40,084 nt of DNA from a virus: IMG/VR virus record IMGVR_UViG_3300025009_000235, positions 1 to 40,084 of that record. One strand, 5' to 3'. Position 1 is the first letter of the stretch; each line of letters starts with the position of its first letter. The translations under genes and the position numbers were made by a program. Shown piece by piece: positions 30,309 through 38,692 of this stretch. The notes beneath the pieces are model-generated. The model was not told where the DNA came from, did not search any database, and worked only from the letters and a program-made list of their open reading frames with translations.

Positions 30309-30940
30309 TCTCCTATCGACATCCATACAACATCAACCACAAATGTTACCGTACCTGTAAATAGTGGAAACAAACTCAATCCGGTTTTAGATGGCTGTGT
30401 TGCAATACCAAGACCCCCTGGGCTCCCGCTTATCACTAAAAGTGGAGAGGCAAGCGCAACCGGTTTGTTGGTATAAGCAGATGGAAATGTAATAGACACC
30501 GAACTTCCGGAGCCGGAAGTAACAGATAACCTTGCCACGCCTACATAAATTTTGGGTGACGAGACAGCATAATCAGTAGTACCCTGTGTATTCCAATCCG
30601 TTGCACTGCCTCCCTGTCTACTAGTAACAAGCCCGCCCCATTCAGGCGCGTCAGCTCCAGAATTCATTTTTAATATTTGGCCGGCTGCACCTTTTGTTAA
30701 TCTCGCTAATACTCCAGCAGCAGATGCATAAAATAGATCACCAGCTGCTTGATCCGTCACTATCGCTTGCCTAGCCGTCTCAGTGGCTAATTTTAGTGCG
30801 TCTGCAATCGATACAACCTTAACTTTATTTATATCGAGAGGCTCGCTAGCGTCATAAATCAATAGATAATCGCCAACTGCTGTAGCTGTTAGAGTGGTGT
30901 CCCCACTTGCGATCAGTTCACTGAATTTTCTAATAACCAT
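30305..30940 (-). CDS. Tail fibre-like protein
   Basis: The 211-residue protein begins with a helical FSELIASGDTTLTATAVGDYLL segment and has repeats of fibre type (GDLFYASAAGVLARLTKGAAGQILKM, then GADAPEWGG). These are common in phage fibres and receptor-binding proteins. The C-terminal part is a beta domain with a Ser/Gly-rich segment. It overlaps the membrane-anchored gene. Confidence 0.75.
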   Translation of the reverse strand: MVIRKFSELIASGDTTLTATAVGDYLLIYDASEPLDINKVKVVSIADALKLATETARQAIVTDQAAGDLFYASAAGVLARLTKGAAGQILKMNSGADAPEWGGLVTSRQGGSATDWNTQGTTDYAVSSPKIYVGVARLSVTSGSGSSVSITFPSAYTNKPVALASPLLVISGSPGGLGIATQPSKTGLSLFPLFTGTVTFVVDVVWMSIGE

Positions 30941-30948
30941 AATTCACC

Positions 30949-32313
30949 TCAATATGCTCTAAATCCATTATTCCTGATCAAGTCCGCGCCACTTATCGCT
31001 ATTCCGGTTCTTGCGCGTCTCACTGGATGCTCGACTGGCGGTATATAAACCGGTTCGATCCCTCGAATATCCGTAACCTGTAAATATCCACCTATCAAAT
31101 TCATTTCCATTTTCTGAACAAATCCCAACACTGTCTTGTTGTAGACCGTGTTGGATGAAACTATATCCAATGGTTTGACCGTTGACGGTAATAGCGTAAA
31201 AGTCTGCTTGTATCGTTGGCGATAATAATCCCTTACCCGGTCCAACACGGTCTGAGCATATGCCTCGCTCACCATCGTGGCTTCTGAAATTATCAGGGCG
31301 TTTTTATTGGCATATTCTGTGAGACCTGTTTCGAAAAATAAAAATGACCTTTTACTGTCAATCCACGGATAACCGGTTATTGTGACCTGCCCCGCCTCCT
31401 GCATGACGAGCCTTAACGAGTTGGGGGAATCGAACGTGTATTCCCCGGATACTTCAAGTTCTGCATCGTCTTCAAAAGCAAATATTGCATCGTCTTCAAA
31501 CCCTAAAACAATTGGAGTAAACCCCGGACCGTCAACAACAATATCATAATAAGGCTGATCGAAAATTATCTTGTGTTGGCCTGCTTCCAGATATTTATCG
31601 AATATTGTCCGTATTTCGGTGCCAACAGTGTAGTTATGCGAGACCAGTTCAATGCTCGTAACTACTTTCAACAGTTCAATAGGTTGACTGCTTAGTTTTT
31701 GGGGATCGCTAACTCGCATATCGAATGTTCTATACGGTAGGTTTATCGGTGTAATAATAACCTTATCGCTCCTCGAACACGACGCCACGGCCCCTGCCGC
31801 AAAGCATATTTGCTGCAGAGCGCTACGAAAATCTCCCGGCGGGATCCAGCCCTGGATTGTCACGTCTTTGATGGAATCGTCGACAGAAAAAACAATGCCC
31901 TTAGACAGTAAAACCTGATTTAGCACTATCAATAAAGAAGTGGGCACAGACCAAAAACCGCCGTCGTAATCTGTCTTTGACATGGCTCCTATTGCGTCAA
32001 AAGCCCTAAACTCTAAAGTGTAATCATTCGTGTTTACAAATGTATCCAGATAAAACTTGCCTAAGTAATAAGAGACACCGTCTATGCTCTCGTAGCAGTC
32101 AACTGGCAGTCGCTCAGACAAAACGCAGTCGCTTGAAAATACAGATAAGGCCGGATCGGAGTTATATACCTTTACTTCTAGAACATTGTAGGGCAACTCA
32201 ATACTGATAGGGTTTACTTCTTCCACCAGGGACGCTGAAATTACGTCCTCACCAGAAAAGGTGTAAGACGTTGATCCTACAATTAAAACTATCCTCGGAT
32301 TAGTTATGCTCAT
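30949..32313 (-). CDS. Tail protein (distal tail or baseplate)
   Basis: This 454-residue protein resembles the tail-associated or baseplate hub proteins that follow tape measure and distal tail genes, with beta-rich N-terminal (VLIVGSTSYTFSGEDVISAS) and middle domains (TLEFRAFDAIGAMSKTDYDGG) and a C-terminal VEHPVRRARTGIAISGADL. In siphophages this gene forms the tip that carries fibres. No catalytic motif is seen. Overlap of 4 bp with the upstream gene. Confidence 0.75.
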   Translation of the reverse strand: MSITNPRIVLIVGSTSYTFSGEDVISASLVEEVNPISIELPYNVLEVKVYNSDPALSVFSSDCVLSERLPVDCYESIDGVSYYLGKFYLDTFVNTNDYTLEFRAFDAIGAMSKTDYDGGFWSVPTSLLIVLNQVLLSKGIVFSVDDSIKDVTIQGWIPPGDFRSALQQICFAAGAVASCSRSDKVIITPINLPYRTFDMRVSDPQKLSSQPIELLKVVTSIELVSHNYTVGTEIRTIFDKYLEAGQHKIIFDQPYYDIVVDGPGFTPIVLGFEDDAIFAFEDDAELEVSGEYTFDSPNSLRLVMQEAGQVTITGYPWIDSKRSFLFFETGLTEYANKNALIISEATMVSEAYAQTVLDRVRDYYRQRYKQTFTLLPSTVKPLDIVSSNTVYNKTVLGFVQKMEMNLIGGYLQVTDIRGIEPVYIPPVEHPVRRARTGIAISGADLIRNNGFRAY

Positions 32314-32690
32314 GTGGCCTTTGGAGACTGCGCAATAAAATTGACCGTAATACTAGCCCAGTCAGTTGTTAATGACTTCCATTTTCTTAGCTGTCGTTTT
32401 ACACTCGAAAAATAAGCAATAAAAGTAAATGGCACGCCATCTGAGTCAGGCACCGTAACTGTATGGAATTCCACTGCCTCTGTAAGCTTTGCCCAAAACA
32501 GCGGGTATGCTGTTTTTTCGGATGCGGTCATTGGTCTGCCAATTTTTAGTTGTTGATTATGATATGTACCAATCAACTCCCGATGCAATACGCCATCTGC
32601 GGTCCGCTCTGCGAATTTATCCAGAAAATCACATGATTCTGAAAGTTCAATAATCGGTACGTCGAATTCAGTCCCGTCTATGGTAATCAT
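32310..32690 (-). CDS. Distal tail-type small protein
   Basis: The roughly 126-residue protein starts at ATG 32690 (MITIDGTEFDVPIIELS), overlapping the end of the homing endonuclease gene (ATGA). It has LIGTYHNQQLKIGRP and DGVPFTFIAYFSSVKRQLRKW, as in small baseplate-proximal tail proteins. Before the endonuclease insertion it probably followed tape measure directly. Confidence 0.75.
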   Translation of the reverse strand: MITIDGTEFDVPIIELSESCDFLDKFAERTADGVLHRELIGTYHNQQLKIGRPMTASEKTAYPLFWAKLTEAVEFHTVTVPDSDGVPFTFIAYFSSVKRQLRKWKSLTTDWASITVNFIAQSPKAT

Positions 32691-33523
32691 TTTGCATACC
32701 TCCAAACGAATCCGCCAGCGGCTTTCTTTTTGCCCGTGCGACACGCGGAAATTACTTTCCAATTAGTTCCTGTTGCTAGTCCCGCTTTTTTGGCACTGTC
32801 AAATGTGGCAATATAGACACCATCTTTTGTGAATTGTGATACGGGTTTTTCCCTCAGAAACGCAAGTATCGTTTTGTGTGATTGAGAAACGTTATAAGCT
32901 TTGTTTCTCGCCGGATCTATGTCTTTATTGCCCTGGTCGGCATAACGCCATTGATATCCGCACGCCAATCTTCTTTTTCCCTTGCAACAATCAGAGATGT
33001 GAGAAGCCCTCCCCGTAGCTAACATAACGGCGTTTTGGCTTGGAAACGTTTGAATATATACTCCGCTTTCAGTATATTGATTGACGGGTTCGCTATTCCC
33101 TAGCGATATTCTCTGTTTGGTTGTGTCGCTTCGACGCGTACCATAGAAATTATGCTTTTCGCCCCGTTTCGAAAGACTCATTTTTGATTTAGTTTCGTCC
33201 GAGACTACCTTGTTGGCGTTTCCACCAAGCTCTAAGTTGTATCCGTTGGGTTTTAATGAGTTATATTCTGCAATATATTTGATTTCTAGCATATTTAATT
33301 GATCAATTTGACATACTTCTATAATTTCAAAAGAGAAGTTTTCTACACCATACTTATCAATGGCGTTATGAATAAAATAATTATGCTGTTTGCGTTCCCC
33401 ACTTTTGTGTTCCTTAAAACGTAAATTAATACGCCGGCTCTGTCCTATATAGACCATTCCGTTGATAGTATTCGTAATTTTATAAATACCGCAATTGGGG
33501 GATTGTGTTACAATTTCGTCCAT
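32687..33523 (-). CDS. GIY-YIG homing endonuclease with NUMOD3 and NUMOD1-like repeats
   Basis: The 278-residue protein has a GIY-YIG domain in its first 90 residues: GIYKITN, MVYIGQS, the basic RRINLRFKEH with catalytic Arg, a Glu in EIKYIAEYN and a closing Asn in GYNLELGG. A NUMOD3-like segment (SDETKSKMSLS) follows, then two repeats of NUMOD1 type, with PVNQYTESGVYIQTF and PVSQFTKDGVYIATF, each ending in a Trp-Arg-Tyr-Ala sequence. Start ATG 33523 has a strong GGAGGTG; a longer frame to 33616 would translate the promoter-like and hairpin leader. It is free-standing between tape measure and a tail gene. It shares the leader layout of the other endonuclease gene but little sequence. Confidence 0.9.
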   Translation of the reverse strand: MDEIVTQSPNCGIYKITNTINGMVYIGQSRRINLRFKEHKSGERKQHNYFIHNAIDKYGVENFSFEIIEVCQIDQLNMLEIKYIAEYNSLKPNGYNLELGGNANKVVSDETKSKMSLSKRGEKHNFYGTRRSDTTKQRISLGNSEPVNQYTESGVYIQTFPSQNAVMLATGRASHISDCCKGKRRLACGYQWRYADQGNKDIDPARNKAYNVSQSHKTILAFLREKPVSQFTKDGVYIATFDSAKKAGLATGTNWKVISACRTGKKKAAGGFVWRYAK

Positions 33524-33550
33524 CAGAACACCTCCGCGTGTTTTGGTCAC

Positions 33551-33601
33551 GTACCCGGATGTTTGCGCATCGCGGGTACACTTATTGATAGAGAAATTAT
33601 A
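33551..33601 (-). promoter_or_regulatory. Extended TATAAT box and bulged hairpin leading homing endonuclease gene 2
   Basis: On the minus strand TGGTATAAT (TATAAT at 33601-33596) is an extended -10 box. After 16 nt comes a hairpin: outer stem 33579-33573 with 33557-33551 (GTACCCG/CGGGTAC), one unpaired C at 33572, inner stem 33571-33568 with 33561-33558 (GATG/CATC), and a six-base loop. Exactly 15 nt separate the hairpin from GGAGGTG (33535-33529). The geometry and 15-nt spacing match the leader at 4992-5030. Confidence 0.7.
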
Positions 33602-33612
33602 CCACAAGGCGG

Positions 33613-35517
33613 TCATGATGTAGCGCCTCCAATAATTAAACTTGCACCAATTCTGTCGTTTTCCCGGATTATTTCAGGCCTCAAGACCCTGATCAATTCC
33701 GACATGGATCCGGCAAAGTTGATTGTGACGTTTTGATTATTCTGGTTTGCCGATAATCTTTCGTCAATAATTTCGCGCAATAATCCCTCTGGGGTTTCAA
33801 TATTGCGTTGAGACTTCTGATCCCCAAGCACTGCCAGGAACTTTGAATTCGGAGGTATTACCGCGCCTTTTGCCAGGAGCGGGATCTGAGGAGCTGTAAC
33901 AGTTGAAATTGGTTTCCATCCCGGGAAAACCGATCCCGCTGAGTTCGCGGCACCGATCAGGTTATTGAGTCCGCTTACCGCGCCCCTCAGCATGCCATTG
34001 AGCAGGCCGATAAGCCCATTGATGATCCCCTTCACGAAATTTTTTATACCCGTGAATATGGTCTCGAATTTCGTTTTTACCCAATCCAGTGCAGTTTTGA
34101 ATGCGTCTTTGATTGGATTCGTAACATGTTCTGTGAACCATGCCTTGACCTTGCCCCATATTTCTATAACCTTAGTCCAGGCATCGCCGGCTTTGGTCTT
34201 GATAGAATTCCAGGTTTCGGTAAAGAAGTTTTTAATTGGATCGGTGACATTCGTTTTGAACCACTCCTTGACCTTGCCCCAAATCTCAATTATTTTTTGC
34301 CAGGCTACAATTGCGAAGACTTTTATTTTCTCCCAAAGGTCCGAAAAGAATTGCTTTACATCGATCCATGCCTGTTTGATCCAGGCACCAGCGTCTGCCA
34401 CTGCCTGCTTGATCCAGTTCCAGGTATCGATCGCAGCTTGCTTTATCCAATTCCAGACATTTGTAATAGTATTTCCGGCTGCAACCACGACTGAAAGGAT
34501 CCAGTTCCAGGTATCGATCGCAGCTTGCTTTATCCAATTCCAGACATTTGTAATAGTATTTCCGGCTGCAACCACGACTGAAAGGATCCAGTTCCATGCA
34601 ATTTCTGCATAATACTTGATATCGAACCAGAGATTATCAAAAAACAGATCAATTTCATGGATCCAACCCTTTATTTTTTCAACCGTTTCAAGAATCTTTG
34701 GGTCGATATCCACAGCCTGCATGACTATGTTTCCACCAGCTCCACCGCCCCCGCCTGATTCTTCCTGAGGTTCTTCCATCTGCAGCACATTCAATTGATC
34801 AAATGCTGCCAGGGCACCTTTAGCTGCTTTGGTCATTTTCTCGGTATTTTTCGCTGCTTGTCCCGTAGCATTGGCTGTCCCTTGCGCACTCCCGGAAACA
34901 TACTGCATTACCTGTTTTTGACCAGTGAGAGCTGCAATGAACATCGACACGTAATTTATGGCTTTTACCAGCCAGTTGATCACGGTCATAAGCGCGGGTG
35001 CAATTGCAGTGAGTATTGTCGTGCCCAAAGCCATCATTGACCCCTTAAGGGTATCGAAGGCAGTCTTTAGTTCCAATACCTTGCTGCGATATGCTGAGGT
35101 CACATCCAATGACTTATAAAGGGTATTAGTGAATTTTTGAGCCCATGCGAAAATTGCAATTCCAGCGAGGACAAGGATTGCAACAATTGCGGCGATTGCG
35201 AGCGCAATTCCAACCACTGCCACAACAACGGCGGCGGCTGTGGCGACAACGGTTCCTAAAGCCATTGCTGCCCCCGCTGCACCAGTAATTATTTTCCCAA
35301 ACAGTGCCTTCATCGCAGGAGACAATTTGCTGGAATATTGAACCGCTGTAAGCATTTTTGCGCCTATTTTTGCCACGCCGGTAATATAGGAATCGTAAGT
35401 TTTTATCAGGCTTTTTTGTACTCCAGCCATTGACTTGTTTATTCTTGCCAAGCCTCGATTAAATCCACCGGAATCTATGCTCGTATCGAAGCGGATGCTT
35501 CCGTCATAAGCGCTCAT
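33613..35517 (-). CDS. Tape measure protein
   Basis: This 634-residue protein sets tail length and helps DNA ejection. It has the typical make-up: a charged, helical N-terminus, a hydrophobic stretch of Ala/Val/Ile (about residues 65-130), a long Trp/Ile/Lys-rich repeated helical region (about 290-480, with WNWIKQAA and TWNWI repeats) and a C-terminal part with GMLRGAVSGLNNLIGAANS. Its length is short for this family, predicting a tail of around 95 nm by the usual 0.15 nm per residue; that is only an estimate. It starts at ATG 35517 in an ATGA overlap. A perfect 87-bp duplication lies in the repeat region. Confidence 0.9.
   Translation of the reverse strand: MSAYDGSIRFDTSIDSGGFNRGLARINKSMAGVQKSLIKTYDSYITGVAKIGAKMLTAVQYSSKLSPAMKALFGKIITGAAGAAMALGTVVATAAAVVVAVVGIALAIAAIVAILVLAGIAIFAWAQKFTNTLYKSLDVTSAYRSKVLELKTAFDTLKGSMMALGTTILTAIAPALMTVINWLVKAINYVSMFIAALTGQKQVMQYVSGSAQGTANATGQAAKNTEKMTKAAKGALAAFDQLNVLQMEEPQEESGGGGGAGGNIVMQAVDIDPKILETVEKIKGWIHEIDLFFDNLWFDIKYYAEIAWNWILSVVVAAGNTITNVWNWIKQAAIDTWNWILSVVVAAGNTITNVWNWIKQAAIDTWNWIKQAVADAGAWIKQAWIDVKQFFSDLWEKIKVFAIVAWQKIIEIWGKVKEWFKTNVTDPIKNFFTETWNSIKTKAGDAWTKVIEIWGKVKAWFTEHVTNPIKDAFKTALDWVKTKFETIFTGIKNFVKGIINGLIGLLNGMLRGAVSGLNNLIGAANSAGSVFPGWKPISTVTAPQIPLLAKGAVIPPNSKFLAVLGDQKSQRNIETPEGLLREIIDERLSANQNNQNVTINFAGSMSELIRVLRPEIIRENDRIGASLIIGGATS
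34411..34584. repeat. Two perfect 87-bp tandem repeats in the tape measure gene
   Basis: Bases 34411-34497 and 34498-34584 are the same, and a third partial copy begins at 34585. Each encodes 29 residues with an AAIDTWNWI helix motif. The complete DNA identity points to a recent in-frame duplication that lengthens the tail ruler by 29 residues. Confidence 0.9.
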
Positions 35518-36098
35518 GCTTGCCTGCCTTCCAATGCCTGGTCAAATATTTCGTCCATTTCGATCTGCTCAGGCGTGCGCGTGTCGGACTGACCAATCTC
35601 AAAAATATGCCCCAGCTCACGCGCAAAGTCGTAATCTTCCTTACTGCCTTTTCCACTGAAAATGCGTTTTCTCAACGCCGTAAGATTGCAGAAGAATGTC
35701 TCACTGCCCAGATCCATGAACAGGGCAATAAATTTCCACCAGTGCATATCCTTTTCCTTGTCCAGGTCGATTCCATGGGTTTGTTTGAAAGCGGCGAAAA
35801 TATAGTTCGCATCCTTAGCCCATGAGAATAATCGCTCAGGTTTTTCGTCAGATTTCTCACCGTCACCTTCAACCGCCCCATCCAGAAACTTGATCGCCAT
35901 TTCCATGGCTTTTTCAGTGTTATCTGGTTTTACCGGGTACATGACCTGCAGCAGGATCATTTGCTTTTCTAAACCAGTCAGCTCTTCATCCTCAAATGCC
36001 ATAACAACTTTCAGGCAATCCCGAAAGTTCGTATTAACGGCATATTCCCTGCCTTCAACTTCAACTGCATCCGGCAAGATATCGGTGAGGATGCTCAC
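35514..36098 (-). CDS. Gp15-family tail assembly protein
   Basis: The 194-residue protein resembles phage Gp15 proteins: NTNFRDCLKVVMAFEDEELTG, DANYIFAAFKQTHGIDL, HWWKFIALFMDLGSETFF and an acidic end. It lies just before tape measure, where tail assembly chaperones sit. It starts at GTG 36098, overlapping the TAG of the gene upstream. The role is chaperoning tape measure or tail tube assembly. Confidence 0.8.
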   Translation of the reverse strand: MSILTDILPDAVEVEGREYAVNTNFRDCLKVVMAFEDEELTGLEKQMILLQVMYPVKPDNTEKAMEMAIKFLDGAVEGDGEKSDEKPERLFSWAKDANYIFAAFKQTHGIDLDKEKDMHWWKFIALFMDLGSETFFCNLTALRKRIFSGKGSKEDYDFARELGHIFEIGQSDTRTPEQIEMDEIFDQALEGRQA

Positions 36099-36544
36099 TA
36101 GCGAATTACCCTTCCGTGTTTTTTGGAGATGTACCGGTTCGTTTTTTCAGAACGTGCTTGCTGGATAAAGGGTGTAATACCCTCGAAGAACTGCCCGATC
36201 ATTTCAAAGTCAAGAGAATCTCGGAACACGGTCTTGCTGGTTCCGACTCCGAATAATTCATCGATCTTTTCGAAGATGAATTCGCAAACTTCCCTGGCAA
36301 AAGCAATGCCATTTGCAAATTGAACAGGAACCCCTTCTGCATCAACCAGCTCGTTTGCCTTATCCAACTCAACCGCCTTAGCTTCATATTCTTTCGTCTT
36401 TTCCTGGAACTCCTGATAGACCGCATAGAAGCGTTCTGCAAAGGCCACATCAGCGGGATTGAAAGAGATCTCACCCGTGACATTGCCTTCATCGTCCTTG
36501 ATCGCGATCCGTTTAATACCAGACTTGAGTACAAGTTCGTCCAT
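36098..36544 (-). CDS. Tail assembly chaperone-like protein
   Basis: This 148-residue, mostly helical protein has an acidic coiled coil (AVYQEFQEKTKEYEAKAVEL) and DELFGVGTSKTVF plus a C-terminal basic tail. It is the first gene after the intrinsic terminator and the tail-tube genes and just before the Gp15-like gene, so the two probably act together as tail chaperones. No -1 frameshift site of the usual type is apparent, because the two genes are separate and overlap by one base. Confidence 0.75.
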   Translation of the reverse strand: MDELVLKSGIKRIAIKDDEGNVTGEISFNPADVAFAERFYAVYQEFQEKTKEYEAKAVELDKANELVDAEGVPVQFANGIAFAREVCEFIFEKIDELFGVGTSKTVFRDSLDFEMIGQFFEGITPFIQQARSEKTNRYISKKHGRVIR

Positions 36545-36558
36545 GTGTTATTCCTTTC

Positions 36559-36586
36559 AAAAACCCGACCCTTGCGAGCCGGGTTT
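36559..36586 (-). terminator. Intrinsic terminator after the tail-tube genes
   Basis: On the minus strand AAACCCG (36586-36580) pairs with CGGGTTT (36567-36561) around a 12-base loop, and a run of five T follows (36563-36559). It sits five bases past the second tail-tube gene. It would reduce transcription of chaperone and tape measure genes, so that tail-tube protein is made in excess. Confidence 0.8.
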
Positions 36587-36590
36587 CAAA

Positions 36591-37370
36591 TTATGAAGCC
36601 GCTCTGGTTATGTCGATGTTGTAGACCACGGTTTCATCACCAACCACAACTTCAATGGTCAGGTGATTCACCCCAACTTCCAGAGCTGCGGGATCTCCCT
36701 GGGCAACCTCGATACTGTCGCCATCATATTGAGTGATGGTTGCGCCTGCCAGTGTTGAGTCCATAGTCACGGTATCAGTTGCGTTCGACACGGAGCCTGC
36801 GTACCAAAGCCAGGACTTATCTGTGGCGAAGAGAGGAGTGAGGGTTACTGACCCGATCACCATAGTCGTGAGGACTGCATCAACCGGCGTTTCCACAAAT
36901 TCAGCGGTCGGGGTTGGATTGAACCCGCCATAAACAGGGTCACCGATGAAGTTGATCGTGTAATTGATCTCTGCCGGCTTTCCGCCGTCACCACCAAAAT
37001 CATCCACCTGGATACTCACACGCTGTTTTTCAGCATAGTAGAATCCGAGCGCAGCACCCTCGTAAACATGGACCGTAACCAGCTCAGCTTCTGCAGCATC
37101 CAGAATGTCCCGAGCCGTGCGCATGGCATTGATGAAATCAAAAACCGCATCACCCTTTTTTGCCACTTGTTTGATCGGGAGCGTGGGGGCATAGGAATCG
37201 ACTGAAACTCTGGCATTGTCTTCAGTGATGATCGTCTCTTTTGTAGTCTCTGGGTTCATTTCTGTCTTGGCAGAAGCGATACCAGTACCCATCAAGGACC
37301 ATGTTGGCGATAGCAATGTGCCAGTATTCAGGAAATGTCTTTCCTGACTTCTCTTGATTGTTACTACCAT
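36591..37370 (-). CDS. Major tail (tube) protein paralogue with C-terminal Ig-like domain
   Basis: The 259-residue protein has an N-terminal 160-residue part closely similar to the tail-tube protein encoded just upstream (shared EMNPETTK, TEDNARVSVDSYAPTLPIKQ, FGGDGGKP). A C-terminal part of about 95 residues resembles a cadherin-like beta-sandwich, ending VYNIDITRAA. Such domains stick out from the tail surface. It starts at ATG 37370 and is followed by the terminator. It may replace some subunits in the tube and display the Ig-like domain. Confidence 0.88.
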   Translation of the reverse strand: MVVTIKRSQERHFLNTGTLLSPTWSLMGTGIASAKTEMNPETTKETIITEDNARVSVDSYAPTLPIKQVAKKGDAVFDFINAMRTARDILDAAEAELVTVHVYEGAALGFYYAEKQRVSIQVDDFGGDGGKPAEINYTINFIGDPVYGGFNPTPTAEFVETPVDAVLTTMVIGSVTLTPLFATDKSWLWYAGSVSNATDTVTMDSTLAGATITQYDGDSIEVAQGDPAALEVGVNHLTIEVVVGDETVVYNIDITRAAS

Positions 37371-37378
37371 GTCACCTC

Positions 37379-37861
37379 CTATGAGGCTGTAAAGGCAAGT
37401 GTTGAGGCGTTGAAGGTTCCGGCGGCGGGATCGCCAATGTAATTGATGGTGTATTCGATTTCAATGGGTTTTCCACCATCTCCACCGAATGTATCGATCT
37501 GGATGCTTACCGTCTGCTTGCGAGCAGGATATGCAGTGGGTCCGCCGGTTTCATACGCGTCGACTTCAAGGATGTCAGTTTCCGCATCCTCATTGACCGC
37601 ACGCGCTTTTCGCAGGGCATCAATGAACTCAAAAATTGCGTCGGCGTTCTTTGCGATCTGTTTGATCGGGAGCGTTGGGGCGTAGCTGTCAACAGACACC
37701 CGGGCGTTATCCTCGGTGATGTCGGTTTGTTTGGTGGTTTCCGGATTCATTTCCAGCTTTGCGCTGGCCACACCTGACCCCATGCGCACATAAGTTGCCG
37801 TGCTGGAGGGTGTGGTATTCATGAAGTACCGTACAAGTGAAGTCTTAATTGTGTCGACCAT
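37379..37861 (-). CDS. Major tail (tube) protein
   Basis: The 160-residue protein is the short member of the tandem pair: MVDTIKTSLVRYFMN, ASAKLEMNPETTKQT, TEDNARVSVDSYAPTLPIKQIAK, and GGDGGKPIEIEYTINYIGDP. It has the size of a basic siphophage tail-tube protein, which stacks as hexamer rings. It comes 8 bp before the longer paralogue and after the minor capsid 3-like gene. Confidence 0.88.
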   Translation of the reverse strand: MVDTIKTSLVRYFMNTTPSSTATYVRMGSGVASAKLEMNPETTKQTDITEDNARVSVDSYAPTLPIKQIAKNADAIFEFIDALRKARAVNEDAETDILEVDAYETGGPTAYPARKQTVSIQIDTFGGDGGKPIEIEYTINYIGDPAAGTFNASTLAFTAS

Positions 37862-37880
37862 TGTTCCTCTTTCTAGCCTG

Positions 37881-38300
37881 TTATGGCTCTTGTTCGAACG
37901 TTAATTTGCATTGGATCTGATAGATTGCGGTTTGGGATTCTCCCTGTTCATACAGGGCACCGCCAAGAGTAGCCTCGATCTTCGTTGCGGTCTGACCTGT
38001 ACCAAGAGTAGGAAACGTCCCGGCATCGGTTTGCGCTTCAAGCCAGTCAGCAAACTCTTCAAAGAATTCGCTGTTCGCCAATCTCGTGGCATCGTCGGCG
38101 GTCATTACTGAGGATTGCAGGGCAAATGGATATTCGCGTACTGAGGATCCGTCGATGTCTTCTGTAACGATCCTTTGCCCAGGTATGGGGATGATCCCGT
38201 ATTCAACAGTGTCGGGTCCAACCTTATCAATCCAAACCGATGTGGATTCAAGCCCGGAGTAGGTCTTGATGAAAGTCTGCAACGCGCTGATTATGCTCAT
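37881..38300 (-). CDS. Minor capsid 3-like protein (tail terminator type)
   Basis: This 139-residue protein has YPFALQSSVMTADDATRLANSEFFEEFADWLEAQT (in part), matching the FFEEF..WLE pattern of the phage minor capsid protein 3 group, which act as tail terminators or head-tail joiners. It follows the minor capsid 2-like gene with a 4-bp overlap. Confidence 0.8.
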   Translation of the reverse strand: MSIISALQTFIKTYSGLESTSVWIDKVGPDTVEYGIIPIPGQRIVTEDIDGSSVREYPFALQSSVMTADDATRLANSEFFEEFADWLEAQTDAGTFPTLGTGQTATKIEATLGGALYEQGESQTAIYQIQCKLTFEQEP

Positions 38301-38692
38301 TTACCGCCTCCGGTAAGTCTTCGTGCCCCTGCAAGGATTGTGTGTTTCCAAACAGCCATTGCGTTTTCAAACCAGAACGGGCCGCGCAATGTTCCCGTGG
38401 TGCTGGGTGTTTTCCTGGGTGTGTAGTATCGCTTGCGGGAGTAAGGAGCTATCCATGAGACAACTCCCTCGCCTGGAACGGTCCCCAGCTGCCCGGATTT
38501 GATCAGCATTCCCGTGAGCAAGGGCGTGTATGGTTCACACACCCTTAAAACTTCTGAGTCCACGAAAACCTGCGCTGCTGTAAATTTCCTTTGATACTTA
38601 GGCTGAAAGTTGGTATTAAACCTCAACTCGGCCTTGCCATTTGGCATGACGATCACGGATCCGCGTGGAGTTTGGATTATTGGAGGGGTCAT
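38297..38692 (-). CDS. Minor capsid 2-like protein (HK97 gp10-type head-tail joining)
   Basis: The roughly 131-residue protein starts at ATG 38692 in an ATGA overlap. It has AAQVFVDSEVLRVCEPYTPLLTGMLIKS, the PYxPxxTGxLxxS signature of the family, and RYYTPR with GPFWFENAM. These proteins join head and tail. Its order 1-2-3 with neighbours is the standard one. Confidence 0.85.
   Translation of the reverse strand: MTPPIIQTPRGSVIVMPNGKAELRFNTNFQPKYQRKFTAAQVFVDSEVLRVCEPYTPLLTGMLIKSGQLGTVPGEGVVSWIAPYSRKRYYTPRKTPSTTGTLRGPFWFENAMAVWKHTILAGARRLTGGGK

Noticed and set aside
33524-33616. N-terminal extension of endonuclease gene 2 from ATG 33616
   Set aside because: The 31 extra codons cover the TATAAT box and hairpin, read as unstructured residues, and a strong GGAGGTG lies just before ATG 33523.
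33965-34612. Long plus-strand open frame opposite the tape measure gene
   Set aside because: It is an antisense shadow of the Trp/Lys-rich repeats; it has no ribosome site and no protein-like composition.
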